DNA from: Alphaproteobacteria bacterium 32-64-14
GTDB lineage: Bacteria; Pseudomonadota; Alphaproteobacteria; Caulobacterales; Hyphomonadaceae
Direction of reading: 5' to 3'
NCBI GenBank assembly: GCA_002280725.1
Contig: NCEM01000010.1
Coordinates: 1 to 64,000 of the forward strand
Length of the DNA stretch: 64,000 nt
A model generated the notes under the pieces. That model saw only the letters and a program-made list of their open reading frames with translations, was not told the DNA's origin and did no database searches. Shown here piece after piece: positions 1 through 9,314 of this stretch. Within the stretch, counting starts at the first letter, position 1; each line of letters starts with the position of its first letter. A program made the translations under genes and the position numbers.

Positions 1-1005
1 GGTGCCGCCATGGTTGCGCTGGATGGTTTCGTCAGCCTGCGCGAACGGCTTGAACAGGCGGCCGAGCGTGTCGGCGTCCATGCCGGCGCCTGTGTCGCGC
101 ACGCGGATTTCGATCATCTGTGCGCCATCGGCGCCGCGGCGCGTTCCCACGAAAATCTCGACGTTGCCTTCGCGTGTGAACTTGATCGCGTTGGAGACAA
201 GGTTGGAGACGCACTGCTGCACGCGGACGGTGTCGAACGAGAGATAGGCGGGGAGTTCGGCGTCGAAGGCGAGGGTGAGGTCCAGCCCCTTTTCCCCGGC
301 GCGCGGTTTCCAGAGGCGCATCTGGCGGCGCATCATGTGATGCAGGCTGGCGTCGGTGGGAACGATGTCGAACTTGCCGGCTTCGATTTTTGACAGATCG
401 AGCACATCGTTGAGGAGCGCCATCAGCGTCTTGCTGGACTCCAGGATCGTGCTGACGAATTCCTGCTGCTGCTTGTCCAGCGGCGTGCCTTCCAGCACTT
501 GCGCCATGCCCATGATGCCGTTGAGCGGCGTGCGGATCTCGTGACTCATGTTGGCGAGGAAGGCGGACTTCGACTGGCTCGCGGCTTCGGCGGCTTTCTT
601 CGCCTTCTTCACCTCGGCCTCGCGGCGGCGGAGGTCGGTGATGTCGACCGAGATGCCGGCTTTGCGGCCGCGCGACATCTGGCGGAAGGTGGCGAGCACG
701 GTGCGGCCATCTTCTGTTTGCGTCATGTAGGTCTCGCCCGACTGGAAGTAGGCGAAGTAGGTCTGGGCAGAGTCAGCGAGTTCCGCATCGGTTGCGTTGG
801 GCAGGGCGGAGCGCAGCTGGGCGGTGAGCGCCTCGAGGTGCGTCATGCCATCCGACATGCCCTGGTAGTAGGTGCGGAAACGGCGATAGGCGACGTCGTT
901 GACGAACAGCTGGCGATCGTCAGGGCCATAGATGGCGATACCATCGTTGAGCGCTGCGAGCGCTTCAAGCACGGTTGATACGTCAAGCTTCTCTGACGCG
1001 GACAT
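1..1005 (-). CDS. PAS-type sensor histidine kinase (C-terminus beyond window)
   Basis: Partial gene running off the left edge. The reverse frame reads from an ATG at 1005. Residues about 15-125 look like a PAS sensor region, followed by a short charged coiled coil and the HisKA phosphoacceptor motif MSHEIRTP, with the histidine at residue 155. The ATPase N-box (LVSNAIKFT) and the first G-box (DTGAGM) follow. It autophosphorylates on histidine and passes phosphate to a response regulator. The MSHEIRTPLNG type is common in hybrid kinases, so a receiver domain may lie beyond the edge. No membrane segment is visible, so it is probably cytosolic. The signal is unknown. Confidence 0.9.
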   Translation of the reverse strand, partial: MSASEKLDVSTVLEALAALNDGIAIYGPDDRQLFVNDVAYRRFRTYYQGMSDGMTHLEALTAQLRSALPNATDAELADSAQTYFAYFQSGETYMTQTEDGRTVLATFRQMSRGRKAGISVDITDLRRREAEVKKAKKAAEAASQSKSAFLANMSHEIRTPLNGIMGMAQVLEGTPLDKQQQEFVSTILESSKTLMALLNDVLDLSKIEAGKFDIVPTDASLHHMMRRQMRLWKPRAGEKGLDLTLAFDAELPAYLSFDTVRVQQCVSNLVSNAIKFTREGNVEIFVGTRRGADGAQMIEIRVRDTGAGMDADTLGRLFKPFAQADETIQRNHGGT

Positions 1006-1096
1006 TGCATTTCCCCCGGCTGCACCTCTGACGGGCACGGCTCGAAGATCGAGTATGGTGGGGTAAGGTTAAAGGTTGGTGGGCGCCGGGTGGCGC

Positions 1097-1642
1097 CTAG
1101 GCCTCGCCTGCGCCCGCGGGCCTGCGGGTCGAGCAGGAAGCAGCCGCTTTGCGGACGGCGCGGAGTTCCGTCATCAGCGACATCCAGCGGCCAGCGCCGA
1201 TGGCGTCGACAAGTTCGGCCTGGACGCGGGACCAGGCGGGGGTCGCCTTCTCCATCAAGGCGCGGCCCTGGTCGGTGAGGCTGAGCAGGCGCTGGCGGCG
1301 GTCGGTTCCACGCGCCACGCCGACCAGCCCGGCTTCGGTGAGCGGACGGATGGCGCGGGGTACGCCGGAGGCGTCCATGCCGAGAACGTCGGCGAGGGAG
1401 CCCACCGTCATGGGCCCCATGTTTCCCAACGTCATCATCAGGTTGAACTGGTGGCCGGTGAGGCCGAAGGGCGCGAGCGCCGGATCGTAAGCAGAAACCA
1501 CGGCGCGCGACGCGCGGGAGACGTGGCGCAGGATACAGGCATCAGGGGATGTCGCCGTCAGGGCGCTTGACGGCGCCGAGACAGACTCATCCGTACCGCC
1601 TTTTCGCGGAGCGAACTGGTCCGGCATGTTCTTTTCCGACAT
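1097..1642 (-). CDS. MarR family transcriptional regulator
   Basis: A 181-residue protein with a MarR winged helix. About 35 polar residues precede a dimerisation helix, then the recognition region (GSLADVLGMDASGVPRAIRP) and a wing with the typical basic DRRQR turn. Start chosen at the ATG at 1642, which has an AAGG ribosome site six bases upstream; an ATG at 1627 is possible. The open frame continues upstream past 2200 but that part is the shadow of the EamA gene. The target is unknown. It sits just downstream of the EamA transporter on the same strand, which it could control, though no operator was recognised. Confidence 0.85.
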   Translation of the reverse strand: MSEKNMPDQFAPRKGGTDESVSAPSSALTATSPDACILRHVSRASRAVVSAYDPALAPFGLTGHQFNLMMTLGNMGPMTVGSLADVLGMDASGVPRAIRPLTEAGLVGVARGTDRRQRLLSLTDQGRALMEKATPAWSRVQAELVDAIGAGRWMSLMTELRAVRKAAASCSTRRPAGAGEA

Positions 1643-1719
1643 TGCCTTGCGGCAATCCTGATCCCGCTGAAACGAGTACCGGCATGGACCCCAAGCGTCA
1701 ACGGCGGGGGCTGCTGGCC

Positions 1720-2592
1720 TCAGCGCCGGCCGGCGAGCCAGACGCCGAACAGCACGAGGACGCAGCCGGCCAGCTGGATCTGGGTCAGCGCCTCGTTGAA
1801 GAGCGGCCAGGCGATCATCGCGCCGGTGACGGGCTGGATCAGGAGCAGGAGGCCCGCCAGCGCGGCGGGCGTGCGGCCGACGCCGGCGACGATGAGGCCC
1901 TGTCCGAGCACGTGCGCCACAACGGCGAGGGCGAGCGGCCAGATGAACCAGGAGATATCCGGCGGGATCAGCGTCTCGCCCTGGATCAGGGTGGAGCCGC
2001 TGCAGACGACAAGCGTGGTGGCGGTCGACCAGAACAGGACGTTCATCGCCGACATGTCCCGCCGCGCCAGCTTGGCGAAGAAGAGGTAGAGCCCGACCAT
2101 CACGGCAGCGACCGTGGCGAGAAGATCGCCTGCGAGTGCGGATGGGTTGCCCGCCGCCGCGCCGCGCGAGAGCAGAAGGGCGCCAAGCAGGGCGACGGCC
2201 AGCGCGACCAGCCAGATGCGCGCGGGTCGCTCCTTCAGCACGACCCATGCGATCAGCCCGACAGCAGCGTTGCCGAGATTGACGAGGAAGGTGGCGTTGG
2301 CGACCGACGTCATCACCAGCGAGGCGTGCCAGAAGGCGATGTCGAAGCCGAAGAAGGCGCCCGCCAGCAGCGCCATGCGCGAGGGCTTCTCGATCTTGCC
2401 CCCGCTGGCCCAGATGACAGCGGCGATCATGGGAAGGGCAAAGGCGAAGCGCCAGAAGGCGGTGGCCTGAGGCTCAAAGGGCGAGAGACGCAGACCGATA
2501 GGGGCGAAGCCGATTGCGACTGCGCCCGCCATCAGCATCAACGGCCCGGCCCATGACGGCGCGGGCGACAGCGTGGATGTGGGGGTGTTCAA
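1720..2592 (-). CDS. EamA/DMT superfamily transporter
   Basis: About 290 residues with ten hydrophobic segments in two EamA repeats, the usual size for drug/metabolite transporters of the inner membrane. Substrate cannot be told from sequence. Start inferred as TTG at 2592, which overlaps the stop of gluQ (TTGA), suggesting translational coupling. The open frame reaches further upstream to 3018, but that part overlaps gluQ and is not coding-like. The C-terminus has the family pattern of an alternating small-residue helix (PVTGAMIAWPLFNEALT), where the glutamate is typical. The TTG start is the least certain point. Confidence 0.85.
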   Translation of the reverse strand: MNTPTSTLSPAPSWAGPLMLMAGAVAIGFAPIGLRLSPFEPQATAFWRFAFALPMIAAVIWASGGKIEKPSRMALLAGAFFGFDIAFWHASLVMTSVANATFLVNLGNAAVGLIAWVVLKERPARIWLVALAVALLGALLLSRGAAAGNPSALAGDLLATVAAVMVGLYLFFAKLARRDMSAMNVLFWSTATTLVVCSGSTLIQGETLIPPDISWFIWPLALAVVAHVLGQGLIVAGVGRTPAALAGLLLLIQPVTGAMIAWPLFNEALTQIQLAGCVLVLFGVWLAGRR

Positions 2593-3464
2593 GCAGGCAA
2601 TCCGATGCGAGCGCGAATGTCGGCGGGTGATAAGCCCGAGGCGCGCAGGGCCGCAAGCGTCACCGCGCCATCGCGCTTGGCGAAGCGCTTGCCATCTGGG
2701 CCGGCCAGCAGCGGATGATGGAAATAGACGGGGCGCGGCAGGCCGAGCAGGTGCTGCAGCAGCACATGGATGTGCGTTGAAGCGCGAAGATCCTCGCCGC
2801 GGATGATGTGTGTCACGCCCTGCAGCGCATCGTCGTGGACGACAGAGAGGTGATAGCTCGTGGGCGTGTCCTTGCGTGCGATGATTACATCGCCGAGAGA
2901 TTCTGGACGCGCCGTTACGATCTGTTCTTCGTTCGATCCGATCTGGCGCTCGACAAAAACCAGTCGCGCGAATTCTTCGCCTAGCAGGTCTTGTGAATAT
3001 CTTATCGAGAGGCGCCACGCGAATGGATCACCGCGCGCAACGCGCAAGTCTTCTTCGTCATGACTCATCGGCTGAGCCGGTCCGCGATAGATCACACCCT
3101 CAGGGCCTTCCCCGAGTGTGTGCGGCGCGGACATGGACTGCTCCATGATTTCGCGGCGCGTTAGGAAGCAGCGATAGACGACGCCGAGCTGTCTCAGCCT
3201 GTCGAGCGCGGCGGCATAGCCGGCCATGTGTTCGGACTGTCGGCGGACGGGCAGAGGCCATGTCAGGCCGAGCCAGGTGAGGTCTTCCACGATGCCCGCC
3301 TCGAACTCGGGGCGGCAGCGGCCCTGGTCGATATCCTCGATGCGCAGCAGGAAGACGCCGCCATTGGCCTGCGCCGTGTCGTGCGCGAGGCATGCAGAAT
3401 AGGCATGGCCGAGATGCAGCCGTCCGGTGGGGCTGGGCGCGAAGCGCGTCGTGAATGGCTTCAC
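2589..3464 (-). CDS. gluQ: glutamyl-Q tRNA(Asp) synthetase
   Basis: A 291-residue truncated glutamyl-tRNA synthetase homologue without an anticodon-binding domain, the size expected for GluQ. It activates glutamate and attaches it to queuosine in the wobble position of tRNA(Asp). Visible are the class I HIGH-type motif (PSPTGRLHLGHA, residues 10-21) and the KMSKS-type loop as KRFAKRDGA near residue 255. Start is a GTG at 3464 with a GGGA element upstream. The cysteine pattern that holds zinc in the E. coli enzyme is incomplete (YRCFLTRREI). It overlaps the EamA gene by four bases. Confidence 0.92.
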   Translation of the reverse strand: MKPFTTRFAPSPTGRLHLGHAYSACLAHDTAQANGGVFLLRIEDIDQGRCRPEFEAGIVEDLTWLGLTWPLPVRRQSEHMAGYAAALDRLRQLGVVYRCFLTRREIMEQSMSAPHTLGEGPEGVIYRGPAQPMSHDEEDLRVARGDPFAWRLSIRYSQDLLGEEFARLVFVERQIGSNEEQIVTARPESLGDVIIARKDTPTSYHLSVVHDDALQGVTHIIRGEDLRASTHIHVLLQHLLGLPRPVYFHHPLLAGPDGKRFAKRDGAVTLAALRASGLSPADIRARIGLPA

Positions 3465-3479
3465 GCCCAGATCCCGGTT

Positions 3480-5444
3480 CTACTTGCTGTGCTCAACCTT
3501 GAGGCCAAGCTCCTTGAGCGTTACGCCCGGCGCCTGCGCGGTGCTGGTCATCTTTTGGCCGAAGGCCGAGAAGGTCATCGGCTGCGGCGGCTGGAAGGCG
3601 AGGTTCAGCTTTCCACCCTGCATCACGAAGTTCGCGACCGGGGTCACGAAGGGAGCGATGTCGGGCGTGGCGCCAAACGTGGTCAGCATGCCGCCGGCCA
3701 TCTGGCGCAGGGATTCTCCGGTCTGGCCTTCAAGCGGGTTGAAGCCAGACGGGTCGGCCGCCGCCATGATCGGACCCATGTCGGCCGTGAAGTTGAACAT
3801 CTTCGTCAGGCCGCCATTGTCGACGATGTTGACGTTGATGAGCTTCAGGGTCGAGCGTTTGTCGAACAGCTGGGCGACGCCGTCCATGTTCGTCATGCCG
3901 GCATCTTCCGGGATCATGTCGGAGACCGACTTGAAGTCCGGGAAGCCGCCTTCGTATTTGAGGCCCATCTGCATCAGCTTGTCGCCGCCGAAGCCAAGGT
4001 CGACCTTGGCGTCGCCTGATGTGGCGTTCCAGTTCCAGCCGAAGTTGAAGTTCATGTTGGGGCGGGCGAGCCCATGCTTCTCCATCGTGGCGGCGATGGC
4101 GGCAAAATCCGGCATCGGGGGAGGGGCGTAGGCAGGATCAGCATCCGAAGCCGGACCGTATTGTTCGGCCTGGATCTGGCTGGCGAATTCGCCGCTCATC
4201 TGGGTGATGGCCGCAAAGTCAATCACGGCGTTTGTCGCGGACGCCTTGATCTCGGTCGGGATGAACCAATGGAATTTGCGGGCGTCGAAGCTGGATTCGC
4301 CGACCGTCATGATGTCCTTGCCGCCGACCTTCATCACCTGGTTCTGCATGGTGATCAGGCCATAGCTGAGCAGGTCGGTCTCGGTGCGCGGCGGCATCGT
4401 GCCCTTCGCCATGTACGAATAGAGCTTGTCGAAGCGCATGTCCTCGATGCCCATGTGCTCGATGGCATAGGAGAAGTTCATCGCCGGGGCGCCGGTGACA
4501 GAACTGGCGGATGCGTCGAAGGCGATCATCATGCCGCGAATAAAGCTCGCATCGACGTCGCCGCCGCGCATGCCGCGCGTGCCGGTCGTCTCGGCGCTGA
4601 CTGTCGCACTCACCTTTTGGCCCATCTGGGTCATGGCGAAGTCCGCCTTCATGTCGAAACCGGCGAAGGTGTCGATGCCCAAGGTGCGCATGAAGCCCAT
4701 GTATTGCTGCATGAACACGGCCCCAGGTCCGTACATGTCGGCTATGCCGCCGGTCGGCGGCGCAACAGATGCCTCATACGGACGCAGCACGACATCGTTG
4801 AGAATGATGCGTCCGAAACCGAAATCGTAGCGGTCGAACGAAGTGGCGAACATCGCATCGTCAAATTCGAACGACGGCTCGGACGTGGGCGGCCAGCCGT
4901 CCGGAGCGCCTTCTGGCGGCACGGTAGCTGTTTCCGGCGTGATCGCCACCGGCGGTTCGACGGCGGGCGCGACGCTCATGGACTGGTTCAGCATCGTCGC
5001 CATGCCGAAGAGCGAGATGCCCTTCGCGTCGATGCGTGCGGCGAGCGGAGCGGATTCCGTCAGACGTTGGCCCGAGAGGCGAGCCTTGGCGAAATCGGAG
5101 TCGAAGTCGTAGAGGCGCAATTCGTCGATGTTGATGCCGACGCCCGGTGCGGAGGCGAGGCCGAGTTTCACCTGCGTGAGGACGGTTGAGCCCGTGGCGG
5201 CGTCAAATGACAGATTGCCCCAGGTGAGCGTCACGTCCTTGGGCAGCGCATCGCGGACGGCAGCGAAATCAGTCGGGGCAGTCGCCTTGCCCTTGAAGCT
5301 TTCGGTCTGCAGCTTGGTGACAAGCGCCTCGACAGCCTTCGGGTCCGTTTCGACGGCGCTCAGTGCAGCCGAGCCACCCTGACCGCAGCCCGCGAGTCCC
5401 GTCGCGAGCGCCAACGCAAACAAGCCAGCCCTGAATGTGCGCAT
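3480..5444 (-). CDS. large predicted lipoprotein, function unknown
   Basis: A 654-residue protein with a clear lipoprotein signal: basic start MRTFR, hydrophobic core and lipobox LAGC at residues 17-20. The mature protein is soluble-looking, rich in Gly, Met, Phe and Asp, with repeated stretches naming small beta-type segments and a low-complexity Pro/Thr/Glu part around residues 165-190. Similar residue patterns recur (for example FAGFDMKADFAMTQMGQKV and NFGWNWNATSGDAKVDLGFGG), as in beta-repeat periplasmic proteins such as DUF945-like ones, but I cannot assign a family. It ends 16 bases upstream of the gluQ start and is read in the same direction, so it may be cotranscribed. Confidence 0.8.
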   Translation of the reverse strand: MRTFRAGLFALALATGLAGCGQGGSAALSAVETDPKAVEALVTKLQTESFKGKATAPTDFAAVRDALPKDVTLTWGNLSFDAATGSTVLTQVKLGLASAPGVGINIDELRLYDFDSDFAKARLSGQRLTESAPLAARIDAKGISLFGMATMLNQSMSVAPAVEPPVAITPETATVPPEGAPDGWPPTSEPSFEFDDAMFATSFDRYDFGFGRIILNDVVLRPYEASVAPPTGGIADMYGPGAVFMQQYMGFMRTLGIDTFAGFDMKADFAMTQMGQKVSATVSAETTGTRGMRGGDVDASFIRGMMIAFDASASSVTGAPAMNFSYAIEHMGIEDMRFDKLYSYMAKGTMPPRTETDLLSYGLITMQNQVMKVGGKDIMTVGESSFDARKFHWFIPTEIKASATNAVIDFAAITQMSGEFASQIQAEQYGPASDADPAYAPPPMPDFAAIAATMEKHGLARPNMNFNFGWNWNATSGDAKVDLGFGGDKLMQMGLKYEGGFPDFKSVSDMIPEDAGMTNMDGVAQLFDKRSTLKLINVNIVDNGGLTKMFNFTADMGPIMAAADPSGFNPLEGQTGESLRQMAGGMLTTFGATPDIAPFVTPVANFVMQGGKLNLAFQPPQPMTFSAFGQKMTSTAQAPGVTLKELGLKVEHSK

Positions 5445-5557
5445 CTATCCCTCCAGAATTCCTGGAAAGGTGCATATCCGAGACTGCATATTCTGGCGAG
5501 CCGTTCTGTGCGCAGGACGGGGCGTATTAAATATGTTTAGGAGTGATCCCGAACCGC

Positions 5558-6361
5558 CTAGTCCGACGTGCCGCGCAGGGTGTCCCACGAACGGGTGGGG
5601 TTGAGCATGGCGCGGAAGTAATCGCGGTTGGAATCGACCAGCGCCTTGGGCATGTCGGACCCGGCGACGGCGGAGATTTCCTCGAACTTGCCCTGCAGGC
5701 CCAGCACCATCATCAGGTTCTGAGTCACGCGGCTGTCGGCGCCGGGCAGGGCGATGGCCTGGCGAAGCGTCTGTTCGGCAAGGCCGGGCTTGCCCTCGAG
5801 TGCGTAGGACAGGCCGAGGTTGGAGAGGATCTTCGGATTGTCGGGCGAGAACTCCAGCGCGCGGAGGTAATAGCCCTGCGCGGAGGCGTGCTGGTCGAGG
5901 GAGTCCATCGTGACGCCGATGACGGACAGCATGCGCCAGTCGCCCTGTCCGGCCACTTCGGCGCGGGCAAGCGCCATGGCGGCGTCCTGCGCCTTGCCCT
6001 GATCGAGCATGGCCTGCGCGAAGATGATGGTGAGTTCAACGTCGCCCGGCTTCATCGAGAGCGCCTGCGCCGAGACCTCGGCCGAGCGGGCGCCGGAGCC
6101 GATGCTGCGCAGGACGCGCGAGTATCGCAGGGCGGCTTCGTATTCGTTGGGGTTCTTCTCGTACTCGGCCGCCCAGAACTTGGCCTGCGTGAGCAGGTCC
6201 TGCTGCTCGGCCAGCGCACGCTCGGCGGGCGTCGCGGGCAGCAGCGTGGTGGTGGCGTCGTCGATCATCGCCAGTTCCTGCTCGGTGGGAGCAGGGGCGG
6301 CGGCGCAGGCGGTCGCCAGGGCGGCGAGGCTGAGCGCGGCGGCAAAACGGATGGCACGCAT
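5558..6361 (-). CDS. TPR-repeat lipoprotein (TadD-like)
   Basis: A 267-residue lipoprotein: signal peptide with lipobox ATAC near residue 19, then three or more tetratricopeptide repeats (for instance around residues 130-200, with the segment PKILSNLGLSYALEGKPGLAEQ). TPR lipoproteins of this form resemble TadD, the pilotin-like factor of Flp/Tad pili, and are frequent in alphaproteobacteria. No other tad gene is near, so the pilus role is only a family hint. It probably acts at the periplasmic face of a membrane as a protein-binding scaffold. The start ATG at 6361 is the only one giving the signal peptide. Confidence 0.85.
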   Translation of the reverse strand: MRAIRFAAALSLAALATACAAAPAPTEQELAMIDDATTTLLPATPAERALAEQQDLLTQAKFWAAEYEKNPNEYEAALRYSRVLRSIGSGARSAEVSAQALSMKPGDVELTIIFAQAMLDQGKAQDAAMALARAEVAGQGDWRMLSVIGVTMDSLDQHASAQGYYLRALEFSPDNPKILSNLGLSYALEGKPGLAEQTLRQAIALPGADSRVTQNLMMVLGLQGKFEEISAVAGSDMPKALVDSNRDYFRAMLNPTRSWDTLRGTSD

Positions 6362-6483
6362 GGGCGTTTCCCAGAGTAAGTGGGCGAATCTTACCGGAAG
6401 CTTGATGGCAATCGGCTCAACGAAGCGTTAACTCGCGGCTCGGAGTCCGAGATATCACCAAGGCCAAATCTGGTAGAGCACTG

Positions 6484-7170
6484 TCAGGGTGACACTGGGA
6501 CTAGGCTTTCAGCGATGAAAGCAATTGAGCCATCGGGCATCGTGACTTGAATCCAACTTGGATCGGACGTTTTACTGAACTGCTCGAAGCAGACGCCTTT
6601 TGCGACATTGCCGACGAGGTCGTAGTTTGCGCCGGGGCCTGCGCGCAGGTTGGCATCACGTCGAGCACATCGTTGTCCGGTCGAGCCGACAGCAGGTGCG
6701 ACCGAAATTTCGACTGAGGTTGGACCCTCGGTCGTCGGTCGTCCAAACAAATCGAGAGGACTCGGGACAAGTCCGGCATAGGCTATCATGAACCAACCTT
6801 TGCCCCAAAAAATCACTGAGACCACCACGACCTTGGCCACATCAAGCAGAGCATCTTGCCAACTTTGCCAACGTGGACCCAGCCAAGTATTATTTGAAAC
6901 GCTGATGCTCCCACTCCAGATAAAGCTTCCCAACCGCTTGGCGCCACGAGTCCACATTCCGAGGAGGTCGATTGGTTCTAATGTGCCTCCTGTTTCAGTA
7001 GAGAGCTGGAAGACAAACTTGACTAGCCAAACGGCACCAGCGACCACGGTAAAGCTCACCCACACGATCAGTCCAAACGTGATCCAAAGCGGCAAAATGA
7101 TAAGAATGGAAAACGCGGCGCGTACAATGACGGCAGCCCAGCCAGCCAACGACTTTGAAGTAGTTGCCAT
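6484..7170 (-). CDS. membrane protein with C-terminal SH3-like domain
   Basis: A 228-residue orphan. Residues 10-55 hold one long or two closely spaced membrane helices, and residues about 105-130 hold another. The last 60 residues resemble a bacterial SH3 domain: CARRDANLRAGPGANYDLVG, then SDPSWIQVTMPDGSIAFI. SH3b domains often bind peptidoglycan or protein ligands, so this end should lie outside the cytoplasm. Base composition is visibly less GC-rich than the neighbours and codon use is looser, which suggests recent acquisition. The middle of the protein is not recognised. Confidence 0.75.
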   Translation of the reverse strand: MATTSKSLAGWAAVIVRAAFSILIILPLWITFGLIVWVSFTVVAGAVWLVKFVFQLSTETGGTLEPIDLLGMWTRGAKRLGSFIWSGSISVSNNTWLGPRWQSWQDALLDVAKVVVVSVIFWGKGWFMIAYAGLVPSPLDLFGRPTTEGPTSVEISVAPAVGSTGQRCARRDANLRAGPGANYDLVGNVAKGVCFEQFSKTSDPSWIQVTMPDGSIAFIAESLVPVSP

Positions 7171-7352
7171 ATTTCATCCCCCCAATAATTTCAGACGCCC
7201 GGCTGTTGGATGAAGCCATCTAACCTGCTCTCAACTCAAGGGGTGACGTGGGGCAATTGACACGAGATCGGTCGTTTTTGTTCTTCTTTAAATTCTAGGA
7301 CTTCCTGCAGCTCATCATAGCGTCGATAGCTTCCTCGTTCGAGACTTCCTCA

Positions 7353-8714
7353 ATGCACCCCATCTTTTTGTCCCCTTCTTCCGCGGCGATCCCGCTGGTC
7401 CTGCTGACTGCGAAGGGTCTGGGGCCGTGGACAAAAGACCAGCCGGACAATGTGAAGACGCTGGTGGACGCCACGGGCTTCAAAGCGGAGACGGGGAAGG
7501 TGCTGCTGGTGCACGGCGCCGACGGGACGATCGCGCAGGCGCTGGCCGGGCTGGGCGAGGGGAAGGATGGCTTCGCGCTGGCGAGTGTGCCGGGGTCGTT
7601 GCCGGCGGGGGATTATGCTTTGGCCGATGTGCCTGCGGGCATGAATGGCGAGACTCTGGTGCTTGGCTGGGCGGACGGGGCCTATCGCTTCACCAAGTAC
7701 AAGACAGGCGACAAGCCGCGCAGGCTGGTGCTGCCGAAGTCCGTCGATGCTGCGGAGGTGAGCCGGCAGGCCGAGGCGATCGACTGGCTGCGCGATCTGG
7801 TGAACACGCCGCCCAACGACATGGGACCGGCGGAAATCGCCGCGGAAGCAGAGGGACTCGCGAAGGCGTTCGGCGCCAGCATCGAGATCACGCTCGGCGA
7901 GGAGCTCGAGACTGGTTTCCCGATGGTGCACGCTGTCGGAAAAGGCTCAGGCCAGGCGCCGCGTTTCATCGAGATTGCATGGGGCAAGGAGAGCGATCCC
8001 CAGATCGCCATCGTCGGCAAGGGCGTGGCGTTCGATACGGGCGGGCTCAACATCAAGACTGCCGGCATGGGGCTGATGAAGAAGGACATGGGGGGGGCGG
8101 CGCACGCGCTGGCGCTCGCGCGCCTGATCATGGGCGCCGAGCTTCCCGTGCGCCTGATCTGCTGCGTGCCTGCGGTCGAGAATTCCATCGGGCCGAATTC
8201 CTTCCGGCCCAGCGACATTCTCAAGTCGCGCAAGGGTCTGACTGTTGAGATCGAGGATACGGATGCGGAGGGCCGCCTGATCCTGGGCGATGCGCTGACG
8301 CGGGCGAGCGAGCACAAGCCGGAGCTGATTATCGACTTTGCAACCCTGACGGGCGCCGCGCGCGTGGCGCTGGGGCCCGATCTCGCGCCGCTTTATACGG
8401 ACGATGATGCGCTGGCGACGGACATGAACGAGGCGGCGCGGACCACGGGCGACCCTGTGTGGCGCATGCCGCTGTGGCCGGGATATGAAGGCGGGCTGCG
8501 CTCTCCCATCGCGGACATGAAGAATCTTGGCGATGGGCCGATGGGCGGTTCCATCACGGCGGCGTTGTTCCTCAAGGCTTTCGTTTCGGCGCCGAGCTGG
8601 GCGCACTTCGATATCTGGGCCTGGCGGCCCGCAAGATATGGCCGCCCGGCGGGCGCGGCGGCGTGCGGATTGCGTGCCGTGTGGGGCGTTTTGCGCAAGC
8701 GATACGGCGGCTAG
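7353..8714 (+). CDS. M17 family leucyl aminopeptidase
   Basis: A 453-residue cytosolic aminopeptidase that removes N-terminal residues from peptides using two metal ions. The catalytic C-terminal domain starts near residue 180. Metal and catalytic residues lie in GKGVAFDTGGLNIKTAGMG, MKKDMGG and DTDAEGRLILGDAL. The first residue of the usual NTDAEGRL signature is Asp here. The N-terminal domain is shorter than in E. coli PepA, as in the smaller alphaproteobacterial enzymes. It is preceded by about 180 bases without a gene and stands alone in its direction, followed by a MarR-like gene. Confidence 0.93.
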   Translation: MHPIFLSPSSAAIPLVLLTAKGLGPWTKDQPDNVKTLVDATGFKAETGKVLLVHGADGTIAQALAGLGEGKDGFALASVPGSLPAGDYALADVPAGMNGETLVLGWADGAYRFTKYKTGDKPRRLVLPKSVDAAEVSRQAEAIDWLRDLVNTPPNDMGPAEIAAEAEGLAKAFGASIEITLGEELETGFPMVHAVGKGSGQAPRFIEIAWGKESDPQIAIVGKGVAFDTGGLNIKTAGMGLMKKDMGGAAHALALARLIMGAELPVRLICCVPAVENSIGPNSFRPSDILKSRKGLTVEIEDTDAEGRLILGDALTRASEHKPELIIDFATLTGAARVALGPDLAPLYTDDDALATDMNEAARTTGDPVWRMPLWPGYEGGLRSPIADMKNLGDGPMGGSITAALFLKAFVSAPSWAHFDIWAWRPARYGRPAGAAACGLRAVWGVLRKRYGG

Positions 8715-8837
8715 GCAGCCCCGCGCGCGGGAGGCAAGACCTGTTTCGATTCATGGAGCGAATTTTATCGTTCTGTTCTGCTTGAACCCCGCTCCAATTC
8801 GAGCGAGTCTAAGTGAGGGGCTGGCAATGGAGTTGTC

Positions 8838-9278
8838 ATGGATCGCGCATCCGCGCTTGCCCTACTCAAGGATGTATTGGCGGAAACTGTTCGCGCCGAT
8901 GGTCCCGATCTCAACGTAAGACAGGCGGCCATTCTCTTGCGAGTTTCGCTTGAGCCTGGTCCGCATACCGTCCGCGGTCTGGCCGAGGCGCTGAGCCTGG
9001 GCAAGCCTGCGGTGAGCCGCGCGCTTGATGCGTTGTCGGGTCTGGGTCTTGCCGTGCGGGTTCCGGACGAAAGCGACCGTCGCAGTGTTCTCGTGAATTC
9101 GACCGCACGTGGCCTTGCCGCGCTCGCGGGACTCGGCGACCGGGTGATCAGCTGCGAGCGGCGGCTGAGCCAGAAGCCGCCGGTGCAGATACCGCTGCCT
9201 GTGACGCCACAACAGGCGCCGCGTACCATTCAGGCGGTGTCTTCTGGGAGCAACGACACCGCTTCGCATGCCGCCTGA
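8838..9278 (+). CDS. MarR-like winged-helix regulator
   Basis: A 146-residue protein. The N-terminal 95 residues form a MarR-type winged helix: VRGLAEALSLGKPAVSRALD is the recognition helix, followed by a wing with PDESDRRSVLV. The C-terminal 50 residues are Pro/Gln/Ser rich and probably disordered, unlike ordinary MarR proteins, which end in a dimerisation helix. It lies just upstream of the NlpC/P60 hydrolase gene on the same strand with 36 bases between, so the two may be cotranscribed. Target unknown. Confidence 0.8.
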   Translation: MDRASALALLKDVLAETVRADGPDLNVRQAAILLRVSLEPGPHTVRGLAEALSLGKPAVSRALDALSGLGLAVRVPDESDRRSVLVNSTARGLAALAGLGDRVISCERRLSQKPPVQIPLPVTPQQAPRTIQAVSSGSNDTASHAA

Positions 9279-9314
9279 GTTTAAGGTGGCCGCCTAGGAA
9301 AGTGCCGACAGACT

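Noticed and set aside
1720-3018. 432-residue reading of the EamA gene
   Set aside because: The first 140 residues overlap gluQ in another frame and lack membrane character; the transporter begins at the TTG near 2592.
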